A stretch of 64,000 bases of DNA from ECT2AJA-110-A sp035399845 (GCA_035399845.1 DAOPJV010000002.1:62001-126000), one strand, 5' to 3'; shown: positions 7,131 through 14,721, counted from the first letter of the stretch. Notes: a model not told the origin generated them from the letters alone. Numbers and translations: made by a program.

Positions 7131-8951
7131 CTAATCGGCCTTCACGTCGTCCAGCACTTCGATCGCCATCATGAGCGCCTCTTCGTCCGCATCGACGCCG
7201 GCCGTCGCCGGCTCGCCGGGCCCCGGATTGTTTGGATTGTCGACCGCGTTGTCGAAGATTCCCGTCATCACGAAGCGTGTCCCTTCCGGCAACTTGAGCG
7301 GTTCCTTCAGGGCGTAGCGAATCTGCCAGCGATAGTCGTACGCGGGCGCGTCCAGCAGGCGATTGGTCGTCCCATCGGGAAACTCCACATCGATTGTCAC
7401 GGCTTTGCCCCGAGCGCGGAGGTAGGGCGTGAAGGCCGTGATCGTCGCCGGCGCCGTGAGCGCGGCCTCAATGCGACTCGACGCGCGCGAATCGCCGGCG
7501 GGAATATCCAGCGCGTCGGCCGAAAGCGTGAGTGTCCGCGCTTCGCGCCTCGGCGCCTCATCCGCGAAACGAACACCGATCCGCAGACGGGTTCGCAGTT
7601 CCTGTCCCATCGGCCGGGCGTAGAGATCCACAAGGAAAATCGAGCCGGCGGGCAGTTTGCGCGCAACGCCATCATCGAGACGAACGACGCCGTCGCTCGG
7701 ACTGTAGGCGCCGAGCAGTTCGAGATCGGCGGGGATGCGATCGATGGCCGGCACCACGGCGCCGGGCGGCAACACCCAGATCAGCGCGTGATGAATCGCC
7801 TCGTGCATGTCATAGCGAAATTCGTAGGACGACACAAAGCGATCGCGCTTCAGATTCGTGGGGACGATCATTCGCGCATGCCGCATCGGTCCCTCTTCCG
7901 GCAGCTCCAGCCAGAGCGTCGTGTAGACTTCATCGGGGCGACCGATGTCCCATGTATTGGGAATCGTCGGCGGCACCGGCGCGTCGGCGCTGCGCCCGAG
8001 CGGCCGACTCGATCGCAACCAGGCGAGCAGGTCGTCACGATCCCGCATCGAAAGTGAACGATCGTTCGCAAAAATGCTGTCCCTGCCCTCCGGCGGTTTG
8101 GCGCCGTGCCATGGCGGCATGATCTCCGCGCTGACAACGGCGTCGATCATCGAGATACGCCCCGTGAGCGATGGATACGTTGCCAGCGAGAAGGGCGCTG
8201 TCCCGCCGGGGCGATGACAGGAGACGCAGTTCTCCGCCAGGATGCGCGCGATTCGACCGTAATATGTCAGATTGCCTTCGGGATGGGCGTCGCTCTTCGG
8301 GGCGTCGAGCAGACAGCCCGGCGGAAACGTCGCCTCGACGCGAGGTCGCGCGCCCCCGACGGCCGCTTCGATCCCATCGATCAGAAAGTTCCGATTGGGC
8401 GCGTTGAGGGCGAGACCGATGCCGTATTGATCGTCGACCGCGCCGCGATAGACGATGGTGCGCGCCGCGTCGATCACGAAGACCTCCGTCGTCGTGCGGG
8501 CCCGAAGCCCGGCCGACATCGCCCGTTCGCGATCCGGCGTGTAGGGCCCCGTGAAGCCGTATTCGCGAATCTGGCGGCGCATGTCGTCGAGCGTCTCCGC
8601 CTGCACGGTATTGACATAGACGAACGGAACGCGCCCCGCGAAACGCTTTTCGATCGTGGCGATGCGCGAGCCGTACTTGCGGGAAAGCGGACAGCCGGTG
8701 CTCGTCATGACGTAGACCAGCGCCTTCTTTCCTTCCAGCAGCTTCGACGTCGTGAGCGTCCTGCCGCGAATCGTCTCGAACGTGAAATCCGGCGTCTGCC
8801 GGCCGACATCCAGGTTCGCGCCGTCCTGGACCTGCGTCGTCAGCCGCAGAGGCGGCGGGGTTTCCTGGGCGCGGACTGTTGTCACACAAATCGGCACGAC
8901 GATTGCAATAGAGAGTCTTGTCAGAACGATGGCGCGTGGCTTGCGGTACAT
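7131..8951 (-). CDS. Redoxin - cytochrome c - copper monooxygenase-like fusion, exported
   Basis: 606 residues. Signal peptide at about 1-27 ending near VRA. Residues about 50-190 are a TlpA/AhpC-like redoxin domain with a single Cys (TSTGCPLSRKY). Around 260 there is a c-type heme motif CVSCH with a downstream Met-Pro-Pro-W-H (IMPPWHGAK), typical of planctomycete and Acidobacteria cytochromes. Residues about 360-600 resemble the C-terminal domain of copper type II ascorbate-dependent monooxygenases, with HEAIHHALIWVLPPG supplying His ligands. A periplasmic redox function is expected; substrate unknown. ATG 8951 sits in an inverted repeat (8943-8968). The Cys-rich gene follows. Confidence 0.8.
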   Translation of the reverse strand: MYRKPRAIVLTRLSIAIVVPICVTTVRAQETPPPLRLTTQVQDGANLDVGRQTPDFTFETIRGRTLTTSKLLEGKKALVYVMTSTGCPLSRKYGSRIATIEKRFAGRVPFVYVNTVQAETLDDMRRQIREYGFTGPYTPDRERAMSAGLRARTTTEVFVIDAARTIVYRGAVDDQYGIGLALNAPNRNFLIDGIEAAVGGARPRVEATFPPGCLLDAPKSDAHPEGNLTYYGRIARILAENCVSCHRPGGTAPFSLATYPSLTGRISMIDAVVSAEIMPPWHGAKPPEGRDSIFANDRSLSMRDRDDLLAWLRSSRPLGRSADAPVPPTIPNTWDIGRPDEVYTTLWLELPEEGPMRHARMIVPTNLKRDRFVSSYEFRYDMHEAIHHALIWVLPPGAVVPAIDRIPADLELLGAYSPSDGVVRLDDGVARKLPAGSIFLVDLYARPMGQELRTRLRIGVRFADEAPRREARTLTLSADALDIPAGDSRASSRIEAALTAPATITAFTPYLRARGKAVTIDVEFPDGTTNRLLDAPAYDYRWQIRYALKEPLKLPEGTRFVMTGIFDNAVDNPNNPGPGEPATAGVDADEEALMMAIEVLDDVKAD

Positions 8952-8968
8952 GAAACATAGTGTACCGC
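8943..8968 (-). promoter_or_regulatory. Inverted repeat spanning the start codon
   Basis: GCGGTACA (8943-8950) and TGTACCGC (8961-8968) are perfect 8-bp arms with a 10-base spacer. On the mRNA the AUG at 8951-8949 lies at the loop/stem junction, so a hairpin could hide the start, or a repressor could bind the DNA. A second small repeat GTGTGT/ACACAC lies at 8976-8991. Confidence 0.45.
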
Positions 8969-9167
8969 GGCAGGAGTGTGTGAGAACACACGATCCCGAT
9001 GTGTGCGGCCCCGACCCTGTGTGCATAGACGCGCACACAAGCAATGCAAAGACTGCAGGCGCCGGCCAACGCCGCGCCATACTGACCGATCCGCCTCCTG
9101 ATGTGTGAGCGTGTGTGGCGCCCGCCCCGGAGGCCAGCCAACCTGAGAACCCACGAGAGACGAACAG

Positions 9168-9509
9168 ATGAATACGAAGCGCATCAATCGACGACGAATG
9201 GTGAAAGCCGCCCTGGCCCTGTTTGCGATGGTCGGATCCATCGGCGCAATCGCCTGCACGCCGGAGCAGGTGCAGATGCTGATTGACTCGCTGGCCAGTG
9301 TCCTGCCTGTCGGAAACACCAACACGAACACAAATACGAATACCAACACGAGCGGTAACACGAACGCCAACGATAACAACGACGACAACGGAAACGATAA
9401 CAACGACGATAACGGCAACGATAACAACGACGACAACAGCAACGACAATGACGACGACAACAACAACAGCAACGAGAATGAGAACGAGAACGAAAACCTG
9501 AACGGCTGA
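9168..9509 (+). CDS. Asn/Asp/Thr-rich low-complexity putative lipoprotein
   Basis: 113 residues. Basic N-region (KRINRRR), hydrophobic core and GAIAC suggest an export signal with lipid attachment at Cys30, although the lipobox is not canonical. After a short helix (residues 31-48) the rest is unordered: (NT)n at 50-61, three copies of an 8-residue N-D-N-N-D-D-N-G repeat (24-bp DNA repeats, 9369-9440), then N-E repeats. Such tails occur in many secreted planctomycete proteins; spacer or calcium-binding roles are guesses. Divergent from the redoxin gene. Confidence 0.65.
   Translation: MNTKRINRRRMVKAALALFAMVGSIGAIACTPEQVQMLIDSLASVLPVGNTNTNTNTNTNTSGNTNANDNNDDNGNDNNDDNGNDNNDDNSNDNDDDNNNSNENENENENLNG
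9369..9440 (+). repeat. Three 24-bp tandem repeats inside the lipoprotein gene
   Basis: Three in-frame 24-bp units encode N-D-N-N-D-D-N-G (last unit ends in S). The units differ at a few synonymous positions, so they have not been homogenised recently. Confidence 0.85.
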
Positions 9510-9517
9510 TTGCCCGT

Positions 9518-10117
9518 TCAGCGGACGCGCCAGGACTTGTGCATCTGGACGCTGAGCCGCCAGTCGGGATGCTGTTTGACAAGGTCAATGCACCAGGCGA
9601 GCGTTCGGGCGTCGAGCTGATCCCCGCTGAACGCGGGCGAGATCAGCTTGTGCGTCGCCTGCACGACCGTCTTTGGAATGGCCTGACCGTAACCGCGAAC
9701 GTACTTCACCTCGTCCGCCGTCTTCTGCCGAATCGCGTGCTCCGCGACCTTCGGACTGACCGTGATCCAGTCGAGGCCCGGCGGCAGCTCAATGCTGCCG
9801 TTGGTCTCGATGGCGAGCCTGAAGCCGGCGGCGTGGAGGCCGTCAATAAGCTCGGAGTCAACCTGAAGCGCCGGTTCCCCACCCGTCAGCACGATCCAGT
9901 CGCACGCCGGCCCAACGACCCGCAGCTCGGCGATAATCTCATCCAGTGAGAGGTCGCGACCGCTGGCAAACTCCGTATCACAGTCAAAGCCGTGCGTCTC
10001 GACGCGGCACGTCTCGTTGCAGCCCGTGAAGCGCAGGAAGCAGTTCGCCGTCCCCACGCGCATCCCCTCGCCCTGCACGGAACAGAAGATCTCGTTGACG
10101 CGGTAGGATTTGGCCAT
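9518..10117 (-). CDS. queE: 7-carboxy-7-deazaguanine synthase QueE (radical SAM)
   Basis: 199 residues. Converts 6-carboxy-tetrahydropterin to 7-carboxy-7-deazaguanine in the preQ0/queuosine pathway. N-terminal VNEIFCSVQGEG is the QueE opening. The iron-sulphur Cys are C33, C37 and C46 (GCNETC then GFDCDTEF), giving CX3CX8C instead of the usual CX3CX2C or the known CX14CX2C. The SAM-binding LTGGEPALQ follows. ATG 10117 is chosen because the protein then begins with the family N-terminus. Last gene of the oleA-queF-queD-queE series, 114 bp after queD. Confidence 0.9.
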   Translation of the reverse strand: MAKSYRVNEIFCSVQGEGMRVGTANCFLRFTGCNETCRVETHGFDCDTEFASGRDLSLDEIIAELRVVGPACDWIVLTGGEPALQVDSELIDGLHAAGFRLAIETNGSIELPPGLDWITVSPKVAEHAIRQKTADEVKYVRGYGQAIPKTVVQATHKLISPAFSGDQLDARTLAWCIDLVKQHPDWRLSVQMHKSWRVR

Positions 10118-10231
10118 GGGCTTAATGGTTGTCTCACGTATTGACCGCCGCATGACTGCGGCGGCTCGGATGCATATGGCGCCCCAGCGGGGAGCGGATC
10201 GGTATGCGACGCCGTCGCGGACCGGGCGGCG

Positions 10232-10654
10232 CTAAAGCGACACTTCCGCGTAACAGTTCTCGGTTTCCCACAACACAACGCGAACGAGGCGGACGCCGCT
10301 GCCATTCAGTTGCGCGGGACCGACGACGCGAAGCAGGTAATCGGCGAGGTTCTCCGCCGTCGGATTGGCCTCCAGTTCGAAGACCTTCTGATTCGGAATC
10401 GCCTTCATGGCGCACATCGCCTCGCTGTCTTCGCGATGGCAGATAAAGCCATGATCCCAGTTCGCGTCGATCCAGCCGCCGATCTTCTCTTTCAGCACAC
10501 TGAAATCGATCACACGCCCAAGGGCGTCCAGATGCTCCGCCTCGGCGTGCACGAAGGCGATATAGTTGTGACCATGCAGATTGGCGCAGCGATGCTCGTG
10601 CTTCCATACGCGATGGCCGGCGCAGAACTGAATTCGTCGAACCGCGGTCGTCAT
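10232..10654 (-). CDS. queD: 6-carboxy-5,6,7,8-tetrahydropterin synthase QueD
   Basis: 140 residues of the PTPS/QueD fold. Converts dihydroneopterin triphosphate to 6-carboxy-tetrahydropterin. The zinc ligands are visible in AGH and LHGHNY, and the catalytic Cys is in HRCANLHGHN. ATG 10654 overlaps the queF stop (ATGA), so the two are translationally coupled. Confidence 0.93.
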   Translation of the reverse strand: MTTAVRRIQFCAGHRVWKHEHRCANLHGHNYIAFVHAEAEHLDALGRVIDFSVLKEKIGGWIDANWDHGFICHREDSEAMCAMKAIPNQKVFELEANPTAENLADYLLRVVGPAQLNGSGVRLVRVVLWETENCYAEVSL

Positions 10655-11043
10655 GAAACCCTGCAGTTGGTATCGCCGCGTTCGGCCGTGGCGTTCACCT
10701 GGATGCCGCCGCGCGGGTTGAAGGCGCCGCGCACACGGAGCCACTTCGGTTGGAGCTGATCGAAGAGTGTTGTCGCGATCTCATCGACGAGCGATTCGTT
10801 GAAGCCCTGGCGATCGCGATAGCGCCAAAGGAACAGCTTGAGCGACTTCGTCTCCGCCAGATGCGCGGCGGGCGCGTACTCGATCGTGAGCCGGCCGTAA
10901 TCGGGCTGCCGCGTGACGGGACACATCGAGCTGAATTCGGCGCACTCGAGGCGCACGTGAATCGGACCGCCCGTCCAGTCGATCAGGTCGATCTGATCGA
11001 TGGGTCGCGTCGACTGTTTACCGAGATGTTTCAGTTCCGACAT
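10651..11043 (-). CDS. queF: NADPH-dependent 7-cyano-7-deazaguanine reductase QueF (type I)
   Basis: 130 residues, the unimodular form. Reduces preQ0 to preQ1. The nucleophilic Cys lies in SSMCPVTRQPDYG, and the QueF motif region is FLWRYRDRQGFNESL with the conserved Glu. QueC, the step between QueE and QueF, is not in the window. 67 bp downstream of oleA; stop overlaps the queD start. Confidence 0.93.
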   Translation of the reverse strand: MSELKHLGKQSTRPIDQIDLIDWTGGPIHVRLECAEFSSMCPVTRQPDYGRLTIEYAPAAHLAETKSLKLFLWRYRDRQGFNESLVDEIATTLFDQLQPKWLRVRGAFNPRGGIQVNATAERGDTNCRVS

Positions 11044-11110
11044 GTTCCGCCTGCGGCCAACACGAATCGCGGTCGGCGTGGCCCAGCCTACCCCGGGAGC
11101 GCCAACCAGC

Positions 11111-12151
11111 CTACCACTGGACGCCTAACATCATACAGTTCAGACCGCTGCCGATCCCGCACATGGCGACGCGATGGCCCTTTTCCAGGAAGCCGCGCTC
11201 GTCGGCGATGGCCGCCGTGATCGGCAGGCTGACGGTCCCGATGTTCCCGAGGAACTCGAACGTCTGGTAATCCCTCTCGATCGGGACGCCCATGAGCTTC
11301 AGCACCGTCTCCCGATGCGGTGCGCCGACCTGATGGCAGATCGTACGATCGACCTGTTCGACGCGCCAGCCAACGTTCTCCAGGAACGCCTCCCAGGTCT
11401 CGCGGCCGAGGGCCACGCCGTGTTCGAGAACGGCTGTCGCGTCCGTCGTCATGTGCATGGGCCGGGCGTTCTCTCCGCTCTCGGCGTACATCCACTTGCA
11501 GAGTTCATGATGCTCGGGCCGCGCCCGCATGGCGCCGCCGACGATCTTGTGACCTTCGGGCGCGAGATCGCGATGCGTCACAATGACGGCGATCGCGCCG
11601 CTGCCGCCTGTCAGCGTGGCCAGCGAGAGCCGCAGCGTATCCATGTCGCGGCACGTCTGGAGCTTGTCGATCGTGAGGTCGACAATCTGCCGGGCCGACT
11701 CGCAGGAAACAACCATCCCCGCGCGGACCTGACCAATCTCAATCGCATTGGCGACCTGCGTGACGCCGTTGATCACGCCCAAACAGGCGTTCGACACGTC
11801 GAAGACCTGCGTGCGAGAGTTCAAGCCGAGCTCGTGGGCGACTTCGCAGGCGTTGGCCGGCTCGAGAAAGTCGCGACAGACACCGGCGTAGATCAGCATG
11901 CCGATGTCATCGGTGGAGAGCGCCGACTTCGCGATCGCCTTTTTGGCCGCAAGAGCGGCGCCATGGGCCATCGTCGTTCCCGGGTTCCAGTATCGGCGCT
12001 CGCGAATCCCGGTAAGCGCGGCGAGCTGCCCGACCTGGAGCTTCATGGCCTGGTAGACCGGCGCCAGCCGCTGCTCGAGCGACGCCGACGACACGACGTT
12101 CGGCGGCAGCTCGTAGGCGATGGTTTCGATATTGACGTTCTGGTATCGCAT
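11111..12151 (-). CDS. oleA: OleA-type thiolase (3-oxoacyl-ACP synthase III family)
   Basis: 346 residues. In OleA, two acyl-CoAs undergo head-to-head Claisen condensation, the first step of long-chain olefin synthesis. Nucleophile Cys123 (SNACLGV), His273 (ICHQVG) and Asn303 (LGNIGTVSLP) form the thiolase triad. Glu97 lies 26 residues before Cys123, the spacing of Glu117/Cys143 in Xanthomonas OleA; plain FabH enzymes lack this Glu. The ends (AYELPPNVVSS and IGSGLNCMMLG) also match OleA as I recall it. No oleB, oleC or oleD is nearby; queF-queD-queE follow instead. ATG 12151 chosen by homology of the N-terminus. Confidence 0.85.
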   Translation of the reverse strand: MRYQNVNIETIAYELPPNVVSSASLEQRLAPVYQAMKLQVGQLAALTGIRERRYWNPGTTMAHGAALAAKKAIAKSALSTDDIGMLIYAGVCRDFLEPANACEVAHELGLNSRTQVFDVSNACLGVINGVTQVANAIEIGQVRAGMVVSCESARQIVDLTIDKLQTCRDMDTLRLSLATLTGGSGAIAVIVTHRDLAPEGHKIVGGAMRARPEHHELCKWMYAESGENARPMHMTTDATAVLEHGVALGRETWEAFLENVGWRVEQVDRTICHQVGAPHRETVLKLMGVPIERDYQTFEFLGNIGTVSLPITAAIADERGFLEKGHRVAMCGIGSGLNCMMLGVQW

Positions 12152-12167
12152 GTCGTTGTCGAGTTCA

Positions 12168-12217
12168 GCGAGGCCCCGGCCTCGCCGCCACGCGTCTGCG
12201 CGAAGCCGGGAAGTATA
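12168..12217 (-). promoter_or_regulatory. Candidate oleA-que promoter with downstream palindrome
   Basis: A near-consensus -10 box TATACT lies at 12217-12212 on the minus strand; no convincing -35 is seen at 17 bp. Between it and the oleA ATG (12151) lies the palindrome GCGAGGCC/GGCCTCGC (12168-12185, 2-base centre), which could be an operator. The rest of 12218-12460 shows nothing recognisable. Confidence 0.4.
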
Positions 12218-12460
12218 GTTGGGAAACGGCCCCAACAAAAGCGCCGCCCTGCGTCCGATAGGCGCCAACCGAACTGCGACCGCCAGGGAGCAGGCCAGCG
12301 CAGCCGAACATGACGCAACGCGTGCGTCACCCGCCAGGATCGTTGCGCCTAACCATCGGATGCGCAGTGACACTCAGCCGGGCGCCGCGCCGGCGCAGAT
12401 GACACCTCAGTTCAGCGCCGAAGAATCGAACCTGCTCCGCTCCAAGACCGTAGAGTCCTC

Positions 12461-12985
12461 ATGGCCCGACACGCCGGCGATGAACCGCCCCCCCCGACAG
12501 GAATTGGGGTGATTTCAACCATCCTCCTTTTACTCGGAGTTTCAGTGTTCGCAGGCGCCGCCAGTCTTGTGTGCATTCCCATTCTGACATTCGGGCCGGG
12601 AATTCAGGACTACGATTTCGAAATCGCCCGCGGATGCAGACTCGTCCGCTGCAGTTCGGCGTGCCGCCTTATCACCTGTCCGTCGGCAGCCAGCGTCGAT
12701 TGCGACGTACAGCGACTGGCGTGGAACGACCGCTACATTTTCGCCGAACGGTACGGGCCACGGATTCCGAAAAACGCCACGACCCCGCAGGGCGAGAAAT
12801 TCCGCGACTGGTGGATTATCGACACGATCAACAGACAGGTAGAAGGTCCGCTTGATCGAACCACTTACGATCGCAGGATGAGCGAACTGACCGGCGGGCG
12901 TGAGATCGCACTGTTTGACACCGAACTCTACGGCCGCGATGGCGTCCTGAGCCCGGCGTCCCCGACAGGCAACCGGCGCCGCTAG
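12461..12985 (+). CDS. Membrane-anchored protein of unknown function
   Basis: 174 residues. One hydrophobic helix at about 17-45. The exported part has two Cys-containing strands (RCSSACRLITCPSA), then WNDRYIFAERYGP and WWIIDTINRQVEGPLDR. This layout (a value, a display line, then a 'role of the parameter' ending in GPL) recalls small DUF3997-like proteins, but the match is weak. Divergent from oleA; no operon partner. Confidence 0.55.
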   Translation: MARHAGDEPPPPTGIGVISTILLLLGVSVFAGAASLVCIPILTFGPGIQDYDFEIARGCRLVRCSSACRLITCPSAASVDCDVQRLAWNDRYIFAERYGPRIPKNATTPQGEKFRDWWIIDTINRQVEGPLDRTTYDRRMSELTGGREIALFDTELYGRDGVLSPASPTGNRRR

Positions 12986-13092
12986 CGCTCGCCACAAACG
13001 ACTCGCCGGTCTGTGGCAAGCGTGTTTCACGCGGCGCACATGCGGGCATCATCCGAATCGCGATCAGATCGCAAACGAGACGAGTTCGAGTT

Positions 13093-13165
13093 CGCCCCGA
13101 ATGGGGCGACGGATCGTAGCCACGGGTGAAGCGAAGCCCCGAAGCGGGCGAAGCGCAACCCGTGG
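13093..13165. repeat. REP-like hairpins at the transposase 3' side
   Basis: CGCCCC/GGGGCG (13093-13098 with 13103-13108, loop GAAT) is followed by CCACGGGT (13120-13127) pairing with ACCCGTGG (13158-13165). Such paired hairpins with a short linker are typical of REP elements. Confidence 0.65.
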
Positions 13166-13188
13166 AAATCGATCGCGCCTGATCGTTT

Positions 13189-13692
13189 CGCTCCGAAGGA
13201 GCGACGAAGGCGCTCAATCGAACACGTATCGCTCTTCATATGAAACGTCGTGCGCCGTCAACAATCGCAGCAATTCCGTCCTGTAGTCCATGCGTCGATG
13301 GCGCGACGACTGATTCGCGATGTAGCGATCGACGACGCCGCGATTGGATTGGCTCACGGTGAAAGCGCTGTAGCCCTCCTGCCAGCCAAACTCGGATCGT
13401 GACTTCCAGTTCTCGTGCGCCCAGCGTGACGATCGCGATTTCACAACGCGCATCAGGTCGGACAACCTGCAGTCCGGCCTCCAACGAATGAGGAGACGGA
13501 CATGATCCTCCACGCCGCCGATGTTGCAGGCCACGCCACCCTCAGATCGGATGATACCTCCCATGTACGGATAGAGCTTTTCCGCGAACGACGCGTCGAT
13601 CCAGCGATGCCGACGCTTCGTTGAAAACACGACGTGGAACAGGATTTGAGAATACGTGCCGGCCATGACGCCTCCGCCGCTCCTTCGGAGCG
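13189..13692 (-). mobile_element. REP-associated tyrosine transposase unit with inverted hairpin ends
   Basis: The transposase gene is bracketed by the same 15-base hairpin in inverted orientation: 13189-13203 (CGCTCC-GAA-GGAGCG, 10 bp after the stop) and 13678-13692 (CGCTCC-TTC-GGAGCG, 11 bp before the start). They are exact reverse complements of each other. This matches the architecture of RAYT genes flanked by inverted REPs. Confidence 0.75.
13214..13666 (-). CDS. REP-associated tyrosine transposase (IS200/IS605-like) with altered HUH motif
   Basis: 150 residues of the Y1 transposase fold (HVVFSTKRRHRW, then GYSAFTVSQS). These enzymes cut and join single-stranded DNA at hairpins. The metal-binding HUH motif, normally H-V-H in GGVEDHVHLL, reads H55-V56-R57, with CGT where His would be CAT or CAC. 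The likely catalytic Tyr115 (DRYIANQ) is intact. It may therefore be inactive or depend on other metal ligands. Start ATG 13666 has a good ribosome site (CGGAGG, 6 bp spacer). Length is in the family range (about 150-180). Confidence 0.85.
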   Translation of the reverse strand: MAGTYSQILFHVVFSTKRRHRWIDASFAEKLYPYMGGIIRSEGGVACNIGGVEDHVRLLIRWRPDCRLSDLMRVVKSRSSRWAHENWKSRSEFGWQEGYSAFTVSQSNRGVVDRYIANQSSRHRRMDYRTELLRLLTAHDVSYEERYVFD

Positions 13693-13867
13693 ATGGACCT
13701 CCGTTCGGAAAAACCCCAGTTCGCATGAAACACCGACATCGACATGCGAATCGCATCCGCCGACGCCGATGAACGCGAGAGTCAACTCATTTCTGAATAT
13801 GACCACGGTTCAGCGGGCGTGAAAGGTGAGAAAACGCCTGCAGGTATCACCTGGGCGACACTCAAGC

Positions 13868-13980
13868 CATCCCGCTGCAGGTACGAGATTCCTTGCGTCC
13901 GCTGGTACGAGACGCCCGCCATCCGCTGGGACGAGAATCCCTTCTCGTCCCCACGCCCGCGGGAATCCCTTCCCGCAGAT
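13868..13980. repeat. Hairpin-rich dispersed repeat, copy B
   Basis: Units of the theme GCTGG-x-ACGAG at about 13874, 13901 and 13926. Two perfect hairpins share the loop ATCCCT: 13928-13951 (GGGACGAGA/TCTCGTCCC) and 13959-13976 (GCGGGA/TCCCGC). Nearly identical to 3997-4048 in copy A. Confidence 0.85.
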
Positions 13981-14007
13981 TGCCGCGCGCCACGATGAAC
14001 CTGTAAC

Positions 14008-14119
14008 GCCCCTTTCGGGGCTTGGCCACGACGTCGGTCAACGTGACCCAGGGTGGCGCTTCGTCCGCGTTGCGGACTTTGCTTTACCCTGTGCTGTCCT
14101 GCTGCGCCCCGATGGGGCG
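14008..14119. repeat. Composite REP-like palindromes between copies B and C
   Basis: GCCCC/GGGGC at 14008-14021. CAGGGT (14049-14054) pairs with ACCCTG (14086-14091) around an inner GTCCGC/GCGGAC hairpin (14063-14077). CGCCCC/GGGGCG lies at 14105-14119, the same stem as 13093-13108. No gene is seen from 13693 to 14457. Confidence 0.7.
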
Positions 14120-14242
14120 AAGACTCGCAGGGCGGGGGCGCCCGCCTATGGATCAGAGCCATGCTGGCCCGCAAGGCAAGCGTGCGACTGCGAGCAGGCC
14201 GCCATTTTCATCCCCAATGGCGAGCCATTCGATCGTGTCGTC

Positions 14243-14455
14243 CTGGGACGAGATTTCTATCTCAATTTGCTGGAACGAGAATCCCTTCTCGTTCCAGGCC
14301 CCCGCGGGACTCCCCTCCCGACGATGGGGCCCATCCGTTCAGAAATGGCGGGCGCAATGATGAAACTCGGAATGTACGCGGCATCGCGTCAGACGACTCG
14401 CTCGCACTCGGATCGTCGCGCCCCCCCCCACCACAGGTGGTGGGCCAACCGCGCG
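14243..14455. repeat. Hairpin-rich dispersed repeat, copy C
   Basis: Contains the longest stem of the family, 14270-14280 with 14287-14297 (11 bp, loop ATCCCT), then CGGGA/TCCCG (14305-14320). From 14325 it is homologous to 4056-4193 (shared blocks around CCATCC-TTCAG, GATGGCGG-like, GTACGC and CGGATCGTCGCGCCCC), ending in CCACC/GGTGG. Confidence 0.8.
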
Positions 14456-14457
14456 AC

Positions 14458-14709
14458 CTACTCTCCCAGAATCGTCGCCGGATCCAGCCCCTCGGCGCGG
14501 ATGAGCGCTTCGAACTCCTCGCGGCACTCGGGGCAGACTTTGAAGTGTTGCGCCACCTGCGCGAGATGCGGACTCAGCGCCGAACGATCCGTCCGCGCCT
14601 CGAGATACGCCGCCACGCGATCGAGCAGTTCGGCGCAGTCGATCTCGCAGTCCGCCGTATCCCCCAGCAGCTTCGCGAGTTCAGCCAGTTGTGCGTCCGT
14701 GGGTTTCAT
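14458..14709 (-). CDS. Putative zinc-binding anti-sigma factor
   Basis: 83 residues, cytoplasmic, mostly helical. HFKVCPECREEF gives an H-x3-C-x2-C zinc-type anti-sigma signature; two more Cys (CEIDC) lie near residue 21. Starts 12 bp after the sigma-factor stop, the normal place for a cognate anti-sigma. There is no membrane segment, so it would be a soluble regulator, possibly redox-sensing as in ZAS proteins. Confidence 0.7.
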   Translation of the reverse strand: MKPTDAQLAELAKLLGDTADCEIDCAELLDRVAAYLEARTDRSALSPHLAQVAQHFKVCPECREEFEALIRAEGLDPATILGE

Positions 14710-14721
14710 TGATGCGCCATC

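Noticed and set aside
12418..12470. Possible tRNA-like TTCGA motif region
   Set aside because: No acceptor or anticodon stem can be folded; no tRNA found in the window.
13093..14455. CRISPR-like array from repeated short palindromes
   Set aside because: Units are not equally spaced, spacers are not unique of similar length, and no cas gene is present.
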